Shown: in pieces, positions 45,803 through 58,089 of the stretch
Position numbering within the stretch: position 1 is the stretch's first letter
Layout: every line of letters starts with the position of its first letter
NCBI GenBank assembly: GCA_910589415.1
Contig: OU342634.1
Location: 39,548,723 to 39,612,722 of the forward strand
DNA from: Malachius bipustulatus
Lineage: Eukaryota; Arthropoda; Insecta; Coleoptera; Melyridae
Direction: 5' to 3'
DNA length: 64,000 nucleotides
Translations under genes and position numbers: made by a program
The notes under the pieces: model-generated
Databases searched by the model: none
Seen by the model: only the letters and a program-made list of their open reading frames with translations
What the model was told of the DNA's origin: nothing

Positions 45803-47698
45803 GGGATAAAAATGAAAAAAATAGGAATAAGAAAAGTCCATTGATACAAAGCAAGGAATAAGAAAGAAAAAAGAGAACAAGAAAACAGAAACCAAAAAAA
45901 ACGGATTCACCAAAATGGATTCCTCTCTTCAGAAGGAAATTAAGTTTTGTGTTCTGATAAATATCATGATATCTCCTGCAGGTATAGCTATATCTGACTG
46001 GTCGATAATTCAGGTAAACTGGGCCTCAGCGAACTAACTTTCCGCCGACCGATATCGGAATACAAATTTAATAAGATAAATGCCATCTTGATTTATCTGT
46101 GGCTACGAGCAAGAGTAAATTGAAATGAAGTCGTTCTCAACGACAACTTGACATCGTTTCCAACACTAAAACCTTTTTGATCGTAAACTCGTAATAGCAT
46201 TTTAGGCTATCATTTAGAGAAGACGTGGCAACACAACTCCCAGCTGGTGACCCGATGTTGACTATCTAATCCAGCGACTCTGAGGTGTTCAATCAGGGGA
46301 ACGGAAATTATTGTCCCACAGGGTGATCTCCGATAGATCTCCGCTTCCAGCCTGTCGTATAATCTCTACATAGACGACTATATTATTCAATTTACCATCG
46401 TAATACAATCGGCAATCCGGCTTTGCCAAACCTACGACTATGGACGTTTCGATATTGTGATCTTCTGATCTATCACGTGGAAGAAAATCACATATTAAGA
46501 AAATCAAAATTGTCTGTATTAAAGAAACTGAGATCTCATGCAAGTTCACCTCTTCATATTTCGGTCAATTTATAAAAACGATTCTTTTATTAATTTATCG
46601 TGACTCCTTGACGACCATTATTCAAGAACGTACTAAAAAGGCTGTTTTGCCAAATTAGGAACACCCTGCGGATATTTACGATAATTTTGTGGTAGTCTCA
46701 AATGAACGATTTAATTTATTTACAAAAGAGTAAGGTAACAAGCTCTTTTCAATATCTGTTTCAAAGGAAAAAAAAAACTACGCATAGAGGCTTCAAAATA
46801 AATATAAGAAAGATGCTTTGTAAAAACAAGAATGGATAAATGATGGCAATTAGAATAAGCATAATCAAGGTCCACAGTATAATATTTTTTTCTTAAGACG
46901 AAAGAGTATGATTGTGTAGATAAATAAAGCTTATTAAGGTATACTTATCAGTCTCGGAATGATTATTCTTTGTAAGGAAAACCATCCCAAAATCCCAAAA
47001 AATAAAAAGCATTGTATAGCTTCTTTGCAGCATTTGAAACGTTGAAGACAATGACGAGTGCTCAAAGCATGCTGTAGCTGATTGTTGTGTAACCAGCGAG
47101 TTCAAAAAGTATATGAAATGAATAATACTGTTTTTCCCTTTTGCTATTAAAATATCACTCCCAATTATTGCAACTCCTTTTGAATAGCAAAAGCCCTCTA
47201 ATATCGTCTAATTGGAAGAGGTTCGATCCACGAACCCTGGCAAGACTAAATGACTATTTCTAGATTTCATGATCTACTTTTTATTGACCCGGGGTATTAA
47301 AATTTTACATGTTTTAATATAACGTTGCGTCCATAATGGCAAAACGTCGAAAACTCCGAAATCAACGAAGCAAACGGGCCACAAAAAATATCAAATTTAA
47401 TCAGTTTGAACATTTCTGTCTGTTTCTTTTTGCCAGTCCAGTACTCATCGCTCCTCTTACCCTTCCTCGGAGCTCCGCGGTTGTGATACGACTTCTTTGC
47501 TTCTAACTCGTCTGTCTGGCGAGCTGAGCCGACAGAGTTTTAAACTATCCTTTTGAAGGCCACTGCGATGGTGCTTATTAATCAATCACCGTGTAAAAAT
47601 CACTGTAAATGTCCCCTTAAATAATTCCGTTAAAATTAACATTGCAGTGGCAGCTCGTGAGTTGCAAAATTAGTAAATTGTAGATTCTGCACAGGATA
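45803..47698. other. No recognisable gene
   Basis: AT-rich; an A-rich run of GAAAAAAGAGAACAAGAAAA type lies at 45810-45905. AACACCCTGCGGATA at about 46662 resembles a variant transposon end. The minus frame at 46289-46549 (86 codons) is unrecognised. 47400-47540 is G+C-richer without exon signals. Confidence 0.4.
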
Positions 47699-48278
47699 AA
47701 GTCTGGTCAGCTCTAAAATTCGATTTCTGCGAAGTCCTGTCAACTCGCTTTTTTTTAAATGTCCGATGTTTGACAAGGTCCGGTTAGAGCAGAATTCAGT
47801 TTTGGCAAGGTTCGGCCACCTCGAAAACTCGATTTTTGCAAAGTCTAGTCAGCTTGTTTTTTTTCAAGTTCGATTAGCTCTAAAAGTCGATTTCTGCCAA
47901 ATCAGGTCAGCTCAAAAATTCGATTTTTGCGAAGTCCTGTCAATTAGATTTCCGGTTAGGCCAAAATGAAATTTTAGCAAAGTCCGGCCAGCTCGAAAAT
48001 TCGATTTTGCAAAGTCAGCTCAAAAATTCGATTTCTGGGAAGTCCTGTCAACTCGCTTCTTTTTTGAAATGTCCGACTGTTTGACAAGGTCCCGTTAGAG
48101 CTAAATTCAATTTTGACAAGGTTCAGCTAGCTCGAAAATTCGATTTTTGCAAAGTCTGGTCAGCTGTTTTTTTTGCAAGTACGATTAGCTCTAAAATTCG
48201 GTTTTTTCAAAGTCTGGTGAGCTCAAGAATTTGATTTATGCGAAGTCCTGTCAACTCGATTCTCTTTTGAAATGTCAT
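47699..48278 (+). repeat. Minisatellite, about 35-bp units in a repeat of about 305 bp
   Basis: The basic unit is close to AAAGTC.GGTCAGCTC followed by AAAATTCGATTTTTGC. It recurs through the block with spacing of about 30-40 bp. A longer order is visible: GAAGTCCTGTCAACTCGCTT, then AAATGTCCGA, TTTGACAAGGTCC and GTTAGAGC occur at about 47730 and again at about 48040, and GCGAAGTCCTGTCAACTCG returns at about 48240. The frame at 47766-47969 reads repeated FDFCEV- and KVDFCQ-like words and is not a gene. Confidence 0.85.
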
Positions 48279-50725
48279 TACATGAAAAATACATTATTTA
48301 TTTAGAAATACGTGAAGTGGCACTTCACTCACTTCCTATTAGAAGCCACCACTGCGACGTGGTGAGTCGTTTCAGCGCGCATTCCTATCTTGTTGTCAGG
48401 CTTGACGTGATGAGTCGGTCTGGCATTTATCCAATTAAATCCAAGCTTCTACGGGTATCGCATCAAGATTCCGTCGTGGACTTCCAAGTCACCCAAGTTG
48501 GTTCCAGATCATGGAGAAAAATTTGTTCCAATTATTCGTGACCGAATCGTCTGCGTATTTCGACGAACAACCTATTCACTTTTTTTAGAGATGCCGTTGC
48601 AGAAAAATTACAATCTAATTGACAGAAAAACGACAGTCTAATTAAGTCCGGTCGGTGACTGAAAATAAGCAGTCACCGTCACATACTGTTGCAAGGCAGC
48701 AGCCAAAAATAGACAGTTGCACAACAGCTACCTGAATCCAAATTTTCAAATGACCGTTAGAAAATTTTTACAACTTCTATAATATTTCTGTTAAAGAAGT
48801 GGCTCTGAGTTATAGAAGTTACCCAATCAGCTCCGTCTATTAAATACTTCGAGACAAGCTACAGGAAGAAATTTTTAATGAGAAAAATATTCGTGTATTG
48901 TGAAGTGTGTAACTTCTGTCGTTCTCCCAAAGTTACATTGCTATTGAATTCAGGGTTTAATAACAAGTTAGGGATTTCAGTTCGGCAAATAGACTGCCAT
49001 TCAAAGGAAGCGAACGCCAAATCAAGCAAATATCGTGTTCCGTCGACCGAGGTCGAGCTTTATAGAAAAGTTCCGTGTAACCAGTGAAAAACCACAATGA
49101 TAATCGAGATACTCTTATATCACTTTACGGACATTCAAACTCATAACGCTCCAGCAAGACGATGCCTTATTAAAAGTTCGGGATTTATTTATTAAAAATC
49201 TAATTCAAAAATGATTCTATTTTTTTTAAATAATTCACTCAATTCTGATGGATGATCAGTCATACAAAATGGTTGAAAGTTATAGTTATGTCAAGAAAGG
49301 CCGTAAAAGTATTAAGATAAAAATAACTTTCAAAATAACCATAATAGTATCGTAATATTTATTACATGTATCAAGCAGCAACGACATAATAATCCCACAA
49401 ATTCTTTCAAATATGACGCACAATGTAACCTCATAATGCACCATCATATCTGATGATGCATAGAAGACCCTTCAAGCATATTTCACGCCCGATGCCCTCG
49501 ACAGCTGGGCGACAGAATGTAGTGATGCAAATCTCCAAGAAGGGCTTTAATTTTCCCCAAGTGCTTCAGAGGCATATTTAAAGTAGCACGGTAAAATTCC
49601 CATCCGAGATAAGGGCTGTAGAGAATTCCTGGGGAACATATTTGACCACCCCTTGCTTATATATAAAAGACGTCGCCATCTTGATAACTTACATCCCTTC
49701 CCGGGAAGGTATTTCAGTATTTGGGCTCAAAGTAAATCTCCGCGCTTTCGTGTATGAGGTGTCTTTAAAATAAGATACCTCCGACCCGGGAAGATTTATC
49801 TATGAGAAATTCCTTATATAAAATATATAAATAAGGACTTACCTACTGACTACAGAGTTTCTTGTTTTCATTTTTTTAATGACAGATAATATTATAGTTC
49901 AGTTTTTGGTTAAATCATGAAAGAAATCATTAGAACTAACTTTATTTCTCTGTCTCTCTGCATACTCTTGCAGTTATTATTTTTGAGAATGTTCAACAAA
50001 TTTCGCATTCGATTTTCATTTATTTAAAACAAGGGAGAACACCTGCGAGAGGTCAGTGTCAGTGGAGTCAGTTGATGTTGGTACTCGGAAAGGGGTGTTC
50101 GCGTTACGGTCGAGCTCCAAAGAGAAACGCCAGGAGTCAACTCAAATTCTCACACTTGTAATCATGTATTTAGATTAATAATTAAAACCGTCGGTTTATT
50201 CTAGAAAACCTTTTAAACCAGCAGTAAGTGTATCTTTTGCGCGTCAAACTAGTGCCGAAAGGGTAGCTAACGTCGGTCAATTCGTTGTGTAAAGAATTGT
50301 GTAAAAGCTCTACCAAAATTCTGACAGGATCGTCACCTGCGAGAGGCCATTCGAATCTGATTTTGTCGAATGTGTTAATGTAAAAATTCTGGAATAGTTC
50401 CAGTTCTACATCTAAAGCTCAGTCGACATAGGTTACCTGTGATTGTAGAATATTTGGATGGTGAACGACAACCTTCAACGGGTTACCGTTTTACCCGAAA
50501 GGAGTATAGCTGAATCTGTTAAGCCGCAGAGAGGAATCATCACTGTGAGTTTTCAACCTGTTAATTGTGCTTCCATTTAATTGTTTTCAAACGTACATTT
50601 GACGAAGTAAGAGTAGTGTTTGGTTTACTAATGAATGTCAATTTAGCTTAAGGTATTTTACTGTGTCTATTAAAAATAGTTTCAGGTAGGAAGGCCAACT
50701 AAATGGGCTCGTGCTTGTAATTTAT
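48279..50725. other. No recognisable gene; G+C-richer block near 50.0-50.5 kb
   Basis: Frames at 48272-48541 and 48878-49087 are unfamiliar. CACCTGCGAGAGGTCA at 50040 and CACCTGCGAGAGGCCA at 50334 are near-identical words 294 bp apart in a block that ends in a strong donor CACT/GTGAGT at 50545. This could be an untranslated exon or a piece of a retroelement leader. No ORF supports either. Confidence 0.35.
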
Positions 50726-50813
50726 TTAACCCTTTGAGTGCTGATTTTTCTATTTCTTACATTTTTCCATATGCTATGACGTCTGTAGGCGTCATCAGCA
50801 GTAAAATGGTTAA
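50726..50813. mobile_element. Tiny piggyBac-type MITE (TTAA target)
   Basis: TTAACCCTTTGAGTGCTGAT on the left pairs with TTAACCATTTTACTGCTGAT read from the right on the minus strand. Both include the TTAA that piggyBac elements duplicate. The 80 bp between the TTAAs hold ATGACGTCTGTAGGCGTCAT, an imperfect palindrome. Size and ends fit a non-autonomous piggyBac-like element. Confidence 0.45.
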
Positions 50814-52986
50814 TTCTATCTAATATTTGAATTAGCTCTGAGTTTTTGTTAGAGTTGGTTACTGGTGAATTCCCATAAATTACCGGTATATTACCAAGCA
50901 TCCCCATAAATAACTAGAAAGCTGATAACCATGCATGGTACAACCTTGGTCTCTGTGGTGTGGTATCATCATCACAAGATACAAAGTAAGATAGGGATAA
51001 AGGTGCTGACACAAATTTATTATTGAGAATAAAACTCTAATTTACCAGGAATGACAAAATAGATTGAATACGTCATCGGTAAGTTCACGGTAGAGATAAA
51101 CGTTGTTTTATAATTTAAGAAATAGTATCCTGACAAAAAGGGAATTCTTTTTTAAATGAAAATAAGAGAGATCTTGCGAGGCAATTTCTAAGATAGATTT
51201 TGTCGCTTTGGGAATAATAAAATAGGATAACCTAATTTGAAATCGAAAACAAACGGCGTTGGAATGGAAAAGGATACAAAATTAGGAAAGCGGGAACCTA
51301 TTGATTATGGATAAGCGACAAATTATAGTCCCTTTCTTTTCACGCTCATGTGACTGAAGTAATTGAAAATATTCTTCAACGGGGTTTAGCTCGAAATTAT
51401 AAATACGAGGTTATTTGTTTTCCAAATGGCCCTCTTAATTTTTGTATAACGCTTTTCATGAATTTTATACGAACATTTACATTAAAAGTGGTTTATTTAC
51501 ATAATGCGGAGAAAAATACCATCATCACAACTAAAATGAAGTTAAATATTCTACTTTCTGTGAACTGAGGCGGAAAATGACTTTGATAATTTCTATTTGC
51601 CAAAATGTCACTTGTGATGGATTATTTTTAATCAAGAAATACAATTATTTTTGTAATATCACACATATAAAATACTGTACATGGCTAGTGTGCAATGTGC
51701 ATGATAATAATATAATGAAAATGTATACCAACTTTCAACGTCACAAGTTTAAATTAAAATTTAATTTAAATGTCCTTAATTTCTTATGAGACCCAGGAAC
51801 GGATGGTGCATATATAGATCCGCAGCTCATGTTCCCAAGGGATGTTTCCTCATTGTGAGCAAAACTTTAATATATCAAAGTGTCATATGAATTTTTAAAA
51901 ACAAAACAATTTTCAATTAACTTTTCTACTTCTGCAGTATAGACCAATCCTAGTATGATGTCATGTCCGTCCTTGAGCACGAAAATAGGGATTTTGTGTT
52001 CAAATTACTTTTTGCGCAGTGCAAAAAAAGTAGGTATTTATTTCATCGTAAGCTACTTTCTCGTGACTGGCTATCGATAGTCAAACACGGTGAATTGATT
52101 ACAGCGATTATCATGCCGTATTGTGTATCGATGAGGCATGTTGCCATACAAACTGTTTGGTGGTTGCTATACAGACACTATAAAAATCACAATTGGGGCA
52201 TTAAATTGGGGCAACCTTCTCTTTTTGGAAAATGGCACTATAACTGTTTTGCGAGGGTTGAATGACATATTGTGTGTTCCCCCTGGTCTCGAAATTTCCC
52301 ATTAACGCGTGTCCTGAAATGCACCGTTCTTGACACACGGGGTGTAAAGAAAAAAACCGTTTTTTGAAGATATCTTGGGAACTGTTTGGGATACTGCACT
52401 CGGCTTTTTACGTGTCATTTCATTGATAAGCCGATTATTTTTTTCCATCTGCAATTGGTGGAGATTTTTGGATTGAGCGAAGTTTTTTGCCCCTAATTTT
52501 CTGACACATGCATTGAAGCGAGTTTTTCATAGCAAATGATGGTTTTTCCCTCAAACCGCTCACTTCAGCAATCATGACAGAATGCTTTTTCTGATCCAAT
52601 TTTACCAATTTTACCAGTGTCGTAGCGCAATCCCAAAATCTTCGTCATTAACATATTGTTAAAAAAAAAATTGTTTGCAATAATTAGAAAGTAGCTAATA
52701 TTAATGATAAGATATAAGTATGTACAAAAATTGCGCTATGTACCTAAAAAAGTTCCTGATGATGTATTATCAAGAAACTGGAAAAAAGCCTTTCTTTGAC
52801 ACCCTGTATCTCGAAAACTGTGCATTTGCGGATTCACTTTTTCCTTATTTAGAATTAGCAAAGGAATCACCCCCTATAATTTTTCGTACTTATTTAGGAC
52901 AACCCTGAATATCTAAGACAATTTAGAAATTACCCACACAGAGCGGTTCATCACATATGTCCACCCTCGAAATAGCGCTTGTAAGC
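50814..52986. other. No recognisable gene
   Basis: AT-rich, with unfamiliar frames (51350-51568, 51577-51789, 51963-52265, 52720-52908). GACACCCTGTATC at about 52798-52810 and GGACAACCCTGAATAT near 52899 are variants of the transposon end motif and suggest decayed copies between about 52.3 and 52.9 kb. Confidence 0.4.
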
Positions 52987-53497
52987 TAACTGTAAAAAAA
53001 AAATAAAACTGTAATTTGGTACCTACGTGGTAAAGTGGCCACAAAAAATGTGATTTTTTTTCTTGGTTTATCGATTGGAAATCGATTAATAAAACCAAAT
53101 TTGCTGAAAAGAAATATCAAAAAACTAATTACAAGGCAGTTAAATAAAATTCATAAAATATGGAAATGGCAGGTAGAATTATTGTTACATGGTAGGAATA
53201 AAAATTACCAAGATTCTAAAGGGCGTAGGTATAGAATGAATCCTTGAATATCTGATTTCTGGTAGGTAACTATCTCTCCAGATTATTGGTTCCTTTTATT
53301 ACTACCTTATATCAATCTACCTGTCATTTCCATATTTTATGCAGTTTCTTTAATTAAAGGCTTGTAATTATTATTTTCTTATTGTATTTCTTCTCAGCGA
53401 GTTTGAGTTTATTAATCGATTTCTATCGACGTATTGAAAGAAAAATCGATTTTTTTTGTCACTTTTTTACAACCAAATTACAGTTTTTGCCGCTGGT
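52987..53497. repeat. Inverted-repeat pair of about 100 bp enclosing about 310 bp
   Basis: AAACTGTAATTTGGT, AAAGTG.CACAAAAAA and TCGAT.GGAAATCGATTAATAAA at about 53006-53095 pair with the complement at about 53405-53485. The arms carry several indels. No clear terminal cap or target duplication was found. It is probably an old TIR element. Confidence 0.55.
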
Positions 53498-55676
53498 GGC
53501 CGAACGAAAAAAAACTGATTATGCCATTCTACGGTCCTTTTATTAATTACACGAATCCTCAAAATTTGAATGTATCATCTTTAAAATTAACCCGCAGTAT
53601 ATTATAAAAAAATCCTGGACAATAGATAAAATCGACCGTGGTATAGTATAAAATCTCTCAAATTATCACGAACGACCTATAGAAATATTGTCGTGTATTA
53701 GCTAATTAATAAAATGATCGAGGAAATTTTTCATGACAGATCTCGCGGATCACCGGCACCGCGAAGTGAAGAAGTTCAGCGGCAGAGAGATACACACAAT
53801 ACAAACAATTTATAAAATTCATTGAGAACCTGGACGTGCGCTTTATGAGATAAATTTTCCTTATTTGGTCGAGGTTTCCCCCATCTGTGAATAACATAGG
53901 CTATAATTGGATCCCGTGGACATGAAAGAGGTCACGTCTGGGAGATACGACCATAAATTAGAGTAGGAGTCGTCTTTTCTCATACCGTCACCGCATTCTT
54001 GCCCAAATTGGAACGAACTCGGGACGTTATGTTTATCTCGCAAGGTCGGAGGCTAATGAAATCCGCTCTTGACCTCATCCTTATCCAAGACTTGCCACCT
54101 TTACACCGTCCATCATTCATCGATAAAACAGAAAAAATCGTCCCAGGAATCGGAATGGAGTCATCAATATTAACCACAAATAAATTAGAGAGATGGAGAC
54201 AAATAACGTTCTTCAGTTATTTCGTCTTTCACGGCTTGCCAGTAAATATTTTTAATGGTGATTAGGATTTGCTCTTAGCTTGATTAAAGAAAAAAAGTTT
54301 TAGGAATAAGATTTATAGGTGGGTAGTGGGTACATCACATCATAATTAGCGAAAGTAAGCGTTTCATTTTATTCATGCAACCTGAACCTGATTATAACAA
54401 TAGAACTGACTGGAGTCTGAACTTACAAAAGCGAGTTTGGGAAGAATTAACAATTGGATTTTTTTTTCTTCCAAAGAATGTAATTGTATACATAGAGGTT
54501 TTCTTAAAAGAGAGATCGAAATTATACATCCATGACCTATATTTAAAATGCCTACTGGCCTCCTTGTAACCAGCAATAAAATATTAATGACGATTATTTC
54601 TGACGCCCTACTATGGACTGTGGCAAAATCACGTGATCCTACCGTCATTTGTGCGTCATTTAAAAAATCTTTATAACGCTGGGGATGACCAAAAAAATCA
54701 GGTTACAACGACGTGACTCTTATTCCTGGGGAAATACCCCCCACTGGTCTAGAAAATATAAAATAAGATGCTTATAGAAATATGAAGCCTTATGGACTTT
54801 TTTATATTAAGCAGATAAGAAGGTAACGTTGAATGAAATATTTATATGAGAAATAGTCACATTGAAAGGATGGTACAAAAAAAAACTCCGACAGATGAAA
54901 CTAGATCAATTTCTCGAGAATTAAAATTATTACAATTATAGGTATAAAAATATAACATGGAACTCTAATTTGAAAATTCGTCCTAAAGCTTGAGATGAAT
55001 TTATTAAAAAAAGTCTAGAATGTTGACTTCGCAAAAGGCATGGAGCGAATATGCTTTGCAATTTTCAAACCGAAAAAAATTGGGAACAAAAAATTATCAA
55101 ATTCAAATTAACCAAATTACTTTAGCTTTGTAAATGGGAGAAAGGCAGTGGCGTTGATATCACAACTTTTTTCCGACTTGTAATGTTGGTTATTTTTTTT
55201 ACATTTTCCTGAAATGTCAATTTATTCAATGTAAAAAAATCACCCTCACTTGATTAAAATGATATCGTAGAAGCCTTCATTTGAATCTATTCACTCAACT
55301 CATGCCCCGAAAGGAGCTTTCTGAATATATTACCGTTTTATCTGACTTAAAAGTTACCTTTTCCAACGATCACCTGCGAAAATGAGAAACATCACTCTAT
55401 AGTTGAAAAGTAAAACATAATTAGTCAATAGGTTAGTTGTTACCCCTTAATTTAGGCAGCCCACAATACAGCTATGCATAAGGTATTGCCAACATTCTGG
55501 AACTTCGATTTCTTATAAAATTTTAAATACTATTTTACGGATTTTATGTAACAAGTTTAATAATGCAGACGCAAAACAGTAAAATCGAAAAGCTAATCTG
55601 ACTTTTTCGGAATAATATTTTCAGTTAAAGCGCACATTTATTTAGAAGCCGATCACGCGTCCTATTAAAAAAAAAA
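53498..55676. other. No recognisable gene
   Basis: Frames on both strands at 53706-54648 overlap each other and show no domain. The sequence is AT-rich after 54250. No repeats were paired by eye. Confidence 0.4.
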
Positions 55677-55715
55677 CATGCCGAGTCTGCTGCTGTAGGT
55701 AGCAGACTCGGCATG
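55677..55715. repeat. Perfect 15-bp stem hairpin
   Basis: CATGCCGAGTCTGCT and AGCAGACTCGGCATG form an exact stem around a 9-base loop GCTGTAGGT. It is G+C-rich in an AT-rich setting, directly preceded by ten A and followed by ATTTTT. It could be a transposon-end hairpin or a small structured RNA; too short for a typical insect miRNA precursor. Confidence 0.8.
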
Positions 55716-55904
55716 ATTTTTAATAATGTACCTACATAATGTACCTAAAAATAACAGTGAGAAATCTCCCTCACTCATCATTGTTGCAAAGTCCCTTATT
55801 ACAATTTACAAATTATTATAATAATTATAATCATTGGTAAAGTTCTCAAATAAAAATACTAAAAAAAATTTATTAATTATGTGGTCGTAGGAAAAATAGT
55901 GTAC

Positions 55905-56018
55905 TTACTTATGTGGAAAGTGCCATTTCATACTCCGGGGATTGTCGCACTTGGCTTACGCCTCGTACGACAATAATCTCCCACTCGTGTGAAATGGGTC
56001 ACTTTCTACACTAGTAAT
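55905..56018. mobile_element. Short MITE with about 45-bp inverted arms
   Basis: The left arm GTGGAAAGTG.CCATTTCA.AC followed by GGGGATT.TCG pairs with the right arm (GTGTAGAAAGTGACCCATTTCACAC... on the minus strand). The loop of about 20 bp contains CTTGGCTTACGCCTCGTA. No coding potential. The target duplication is unclear. Confidence 0.6.
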
Positions 56019-56061
56019 GTAATATACTAATTTAAGTACCTATACTTTTATCTATAGGTAA

Positions 56062-56995
56062 CAATGCTCAAAGCTCATTTTATCTGAAGACAATAAAATA
56101 TATCAAAAACAACGCATCGAATCAAAAAAGTGGGTTATGGAAGTTGTCGTCTGGAAGGGGGACATCCAATGATACCAAACTCGACAAACGTACCCCTACC
56201 ACCTAGAAGTGGGGGACAGCAAACCTTAAATGAGAACCCATTTTTTTCTTTTCCGCAAATTTTGATTCTACCGGTGAAAAAACGTACGAAATTGCCCCCC
56301 CCCCCTTCCCTCTCCACGCAGGTAAGGCGGAGAGTAAATTTGAAAATTTGGTTAGGAACTGTTTTAGGAAAATTATTATTGCAGATACGAATTTTACGGG
56401 TGGAAAAACGTATTAACTTGCTCCATCCGTCTTCCCCCTCCATGCAGGTAGGGGTAGGGGTTAAATTTGAAAATTTGGTTAGAAACCTTTAAATTTTTTT
56501 ATAGCAGATTAGGATTTTACGGGTGAAAACACGTATTACTTGCTCCCCCCTCCATGCAGGTACGGCGGGGACTAAATTTAAAATTTTGGTTAAATATCCT
56601 AAAATTTTTATTGCAGATTCGCATTTTGGGGATAAAAATAATAAGGATTTGTCTTGTAATTTTTTCTCGATTCGTGGATCTTTTTCGTTCAATTTCTGTA
56701 TGAAGAAATATCGAAAAAATATTAATTTTTCGATTACTGTGCCCCCTATCATGAATCTAAAATTTTTGCAGAAAAATCTTACGTATTGTTGGTCGTAAAA
56801 TCAGAATCTGCAATAAAAAATGGGTGTTCTCATTTAAGATTGCAATATCCCTCACCCCTAGGAAGTTGGAGTACGTTGGTCGAGTTTGTATCATTAGATA
56901 TCCCCCTTCCAGACGAACTTTCATCGACCACTTTTTTGATTCGATGCGTAGTTTTTTGTTATGTTTCAATGACTTCGGATAAAATGAGCACCCTG
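56062..56995. mobile_element. TIR element with internal tandem repeats; CAGGGTGCTC end
   Basis: The right end CAGGGTGCTCATTTTATCC (minus strand, 56995 inward) is followed by TATA (56996-56999). It pairs with the left end TGCTC.AAGCTCATTTTATC at 56065. The arms (about 190 bp) share ACGCATCGAATCAAAAAAGT, the GTC.TGGAAGGGGGA.ATC.AATGATAC stretch and CTTAAATGAGAAC. The middle carries a tandem repeat (separate entry) and a stretch with TTTTTCTCGATTCGTGGATC. Frames on both strands here (56130-56492, 56489-56752, 56523-56798) read repeat sequence. A second copy, broken by a LINE, lies at 7847-9665. Confidence 0.75.
56255..56630 (+). repeat. Tandem repeat of 109-126 bp, three and a bit copies
   Basis: Units start at 56255, 56381, 56504 and (partial) 56613 with GCAGATT.GGATTTTACGGG followed by TGAAAA.ACGTATTACTTGCT, CTCCATGCAGGTA.GG.GGGG and TTAAATTTGAAAATTTGGTT. 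A 12-C run (about 56297-56309) sits in the first unit. The repeat lies inside the TIR element, and its unit number may differ between copies. Confidence 0.85.
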
Positions 56996-58089
56996 TATAT
57001 TCTGTATAAGTGGAATATCTATACTGAGACTTCTAGAAGCGAACACGCCTCATATAAATATTTTAATTTGAGGGTATAGCGAAGATTAATCATGGATTTA
57101 AGACTCCTGAAGAGTTGATTGTGAGCATTTTTGGGATCACATTATAATATGTCAGTTTCGCGTGCCCGATATACGCAATACTTCCTGCATTCTGATGTAT
57201 TCTGTGGAAATTAATTACGAAAATAAGGGTGAAATATAGGATTCCAGTAGACGTAGTGGCCCTTGGCCTTGAAACCGAATCATATTGGGGTGATTTATGG
57301 ACAGGAGGCATGCGAGACGGCAGTCAAAATCTCAATCCCGTTTTTATACCCGTACCAGTGGGGTAGTTTTTAATTTATGTGGCACATCGGCGGCTATTTT
57401 TCAAAACTCTATCATAAAATATGAATAAATTATTCAGCCAATTCAGATAGAGATAGAAAAGTTGGAAATGTTTTGAGAGCATGTCATTGTAATTATCTAT
57501 TCCTTTTGTAGGTAATAAATACTATTTTAATATTAAAATATTAATTAAAATACTAATTTAATTAACTTCTTGAACTCTTGAGAAGTTCCTTTGGCAGTTG
57601 ATCAAGTTTATTAGTTTACTTTTTAAAGGTGTGAATTATGAAATAGTGCACTCGTATAAGTTTAGAGAGAATTTCAATGAAGTAAAATTTAAAGCCGAAT
57701 TATCAAAACTCTCTTGATAAATTTAATTCTCGCGGCTATAAATTTATCGGAATCGTCTTCCAATGATCCGACTGATTAGTCAACTATCCGGGCGGCAGAA
57801 TTCCGTCGGGAGAAATAATTATAAGCTTAATTTCGGTCGTTTCTGGGCGCAGAGCAAATAATTGAAAACGGGTTATCATGCAAATTCGTTATAATTAGTG
57901 TTCAGCCGGGCAGAGGAGCCTTCTTCTCGGTGCATAATTCGGCACTAACAGAGCTCTTTAATTCGATGAAATATGCGTGATAATTGCTTGACACCTAATT
58001 GACCTCAGAATCTTCGTGGCCCTCCCTGATAAGGATACTCTGGAATTAGCAGCCTGAGAATCGTACCAGATTTCTACTCAAGTTCACCA
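56996..58089. other. No recognisable gene
   Basis: AT-rich sequence with a short minus frame at 57090-57311 of no known type. AATATTAAAATATTAATTAAAATA words make 57530-57560 almost pure A+T. Confidence 0.45.

Noticed and set aside
46289..46549. 86-codon minus-strand frame considered as a LINE endonuclease piece
   Set aside because: No endonuclease or RT motif could be found in it.
47218..47245. GGTTCGATCC-like word considered as a tRNA T-arm
   Set aside because: No acceptor, D-arm or anticodon stem could be folded around it.
47766..47969. 67-codon frame with FDFCEV words
   Set aside because: Translation of minisatellite units; its internal repetition comes from the DNA repeat.
55677..55715. 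Hairpin considered as a Helitron 3' end
   Set aside because: No CTRR terminus follows the stem and no Rep/helicase remnant is nearby.
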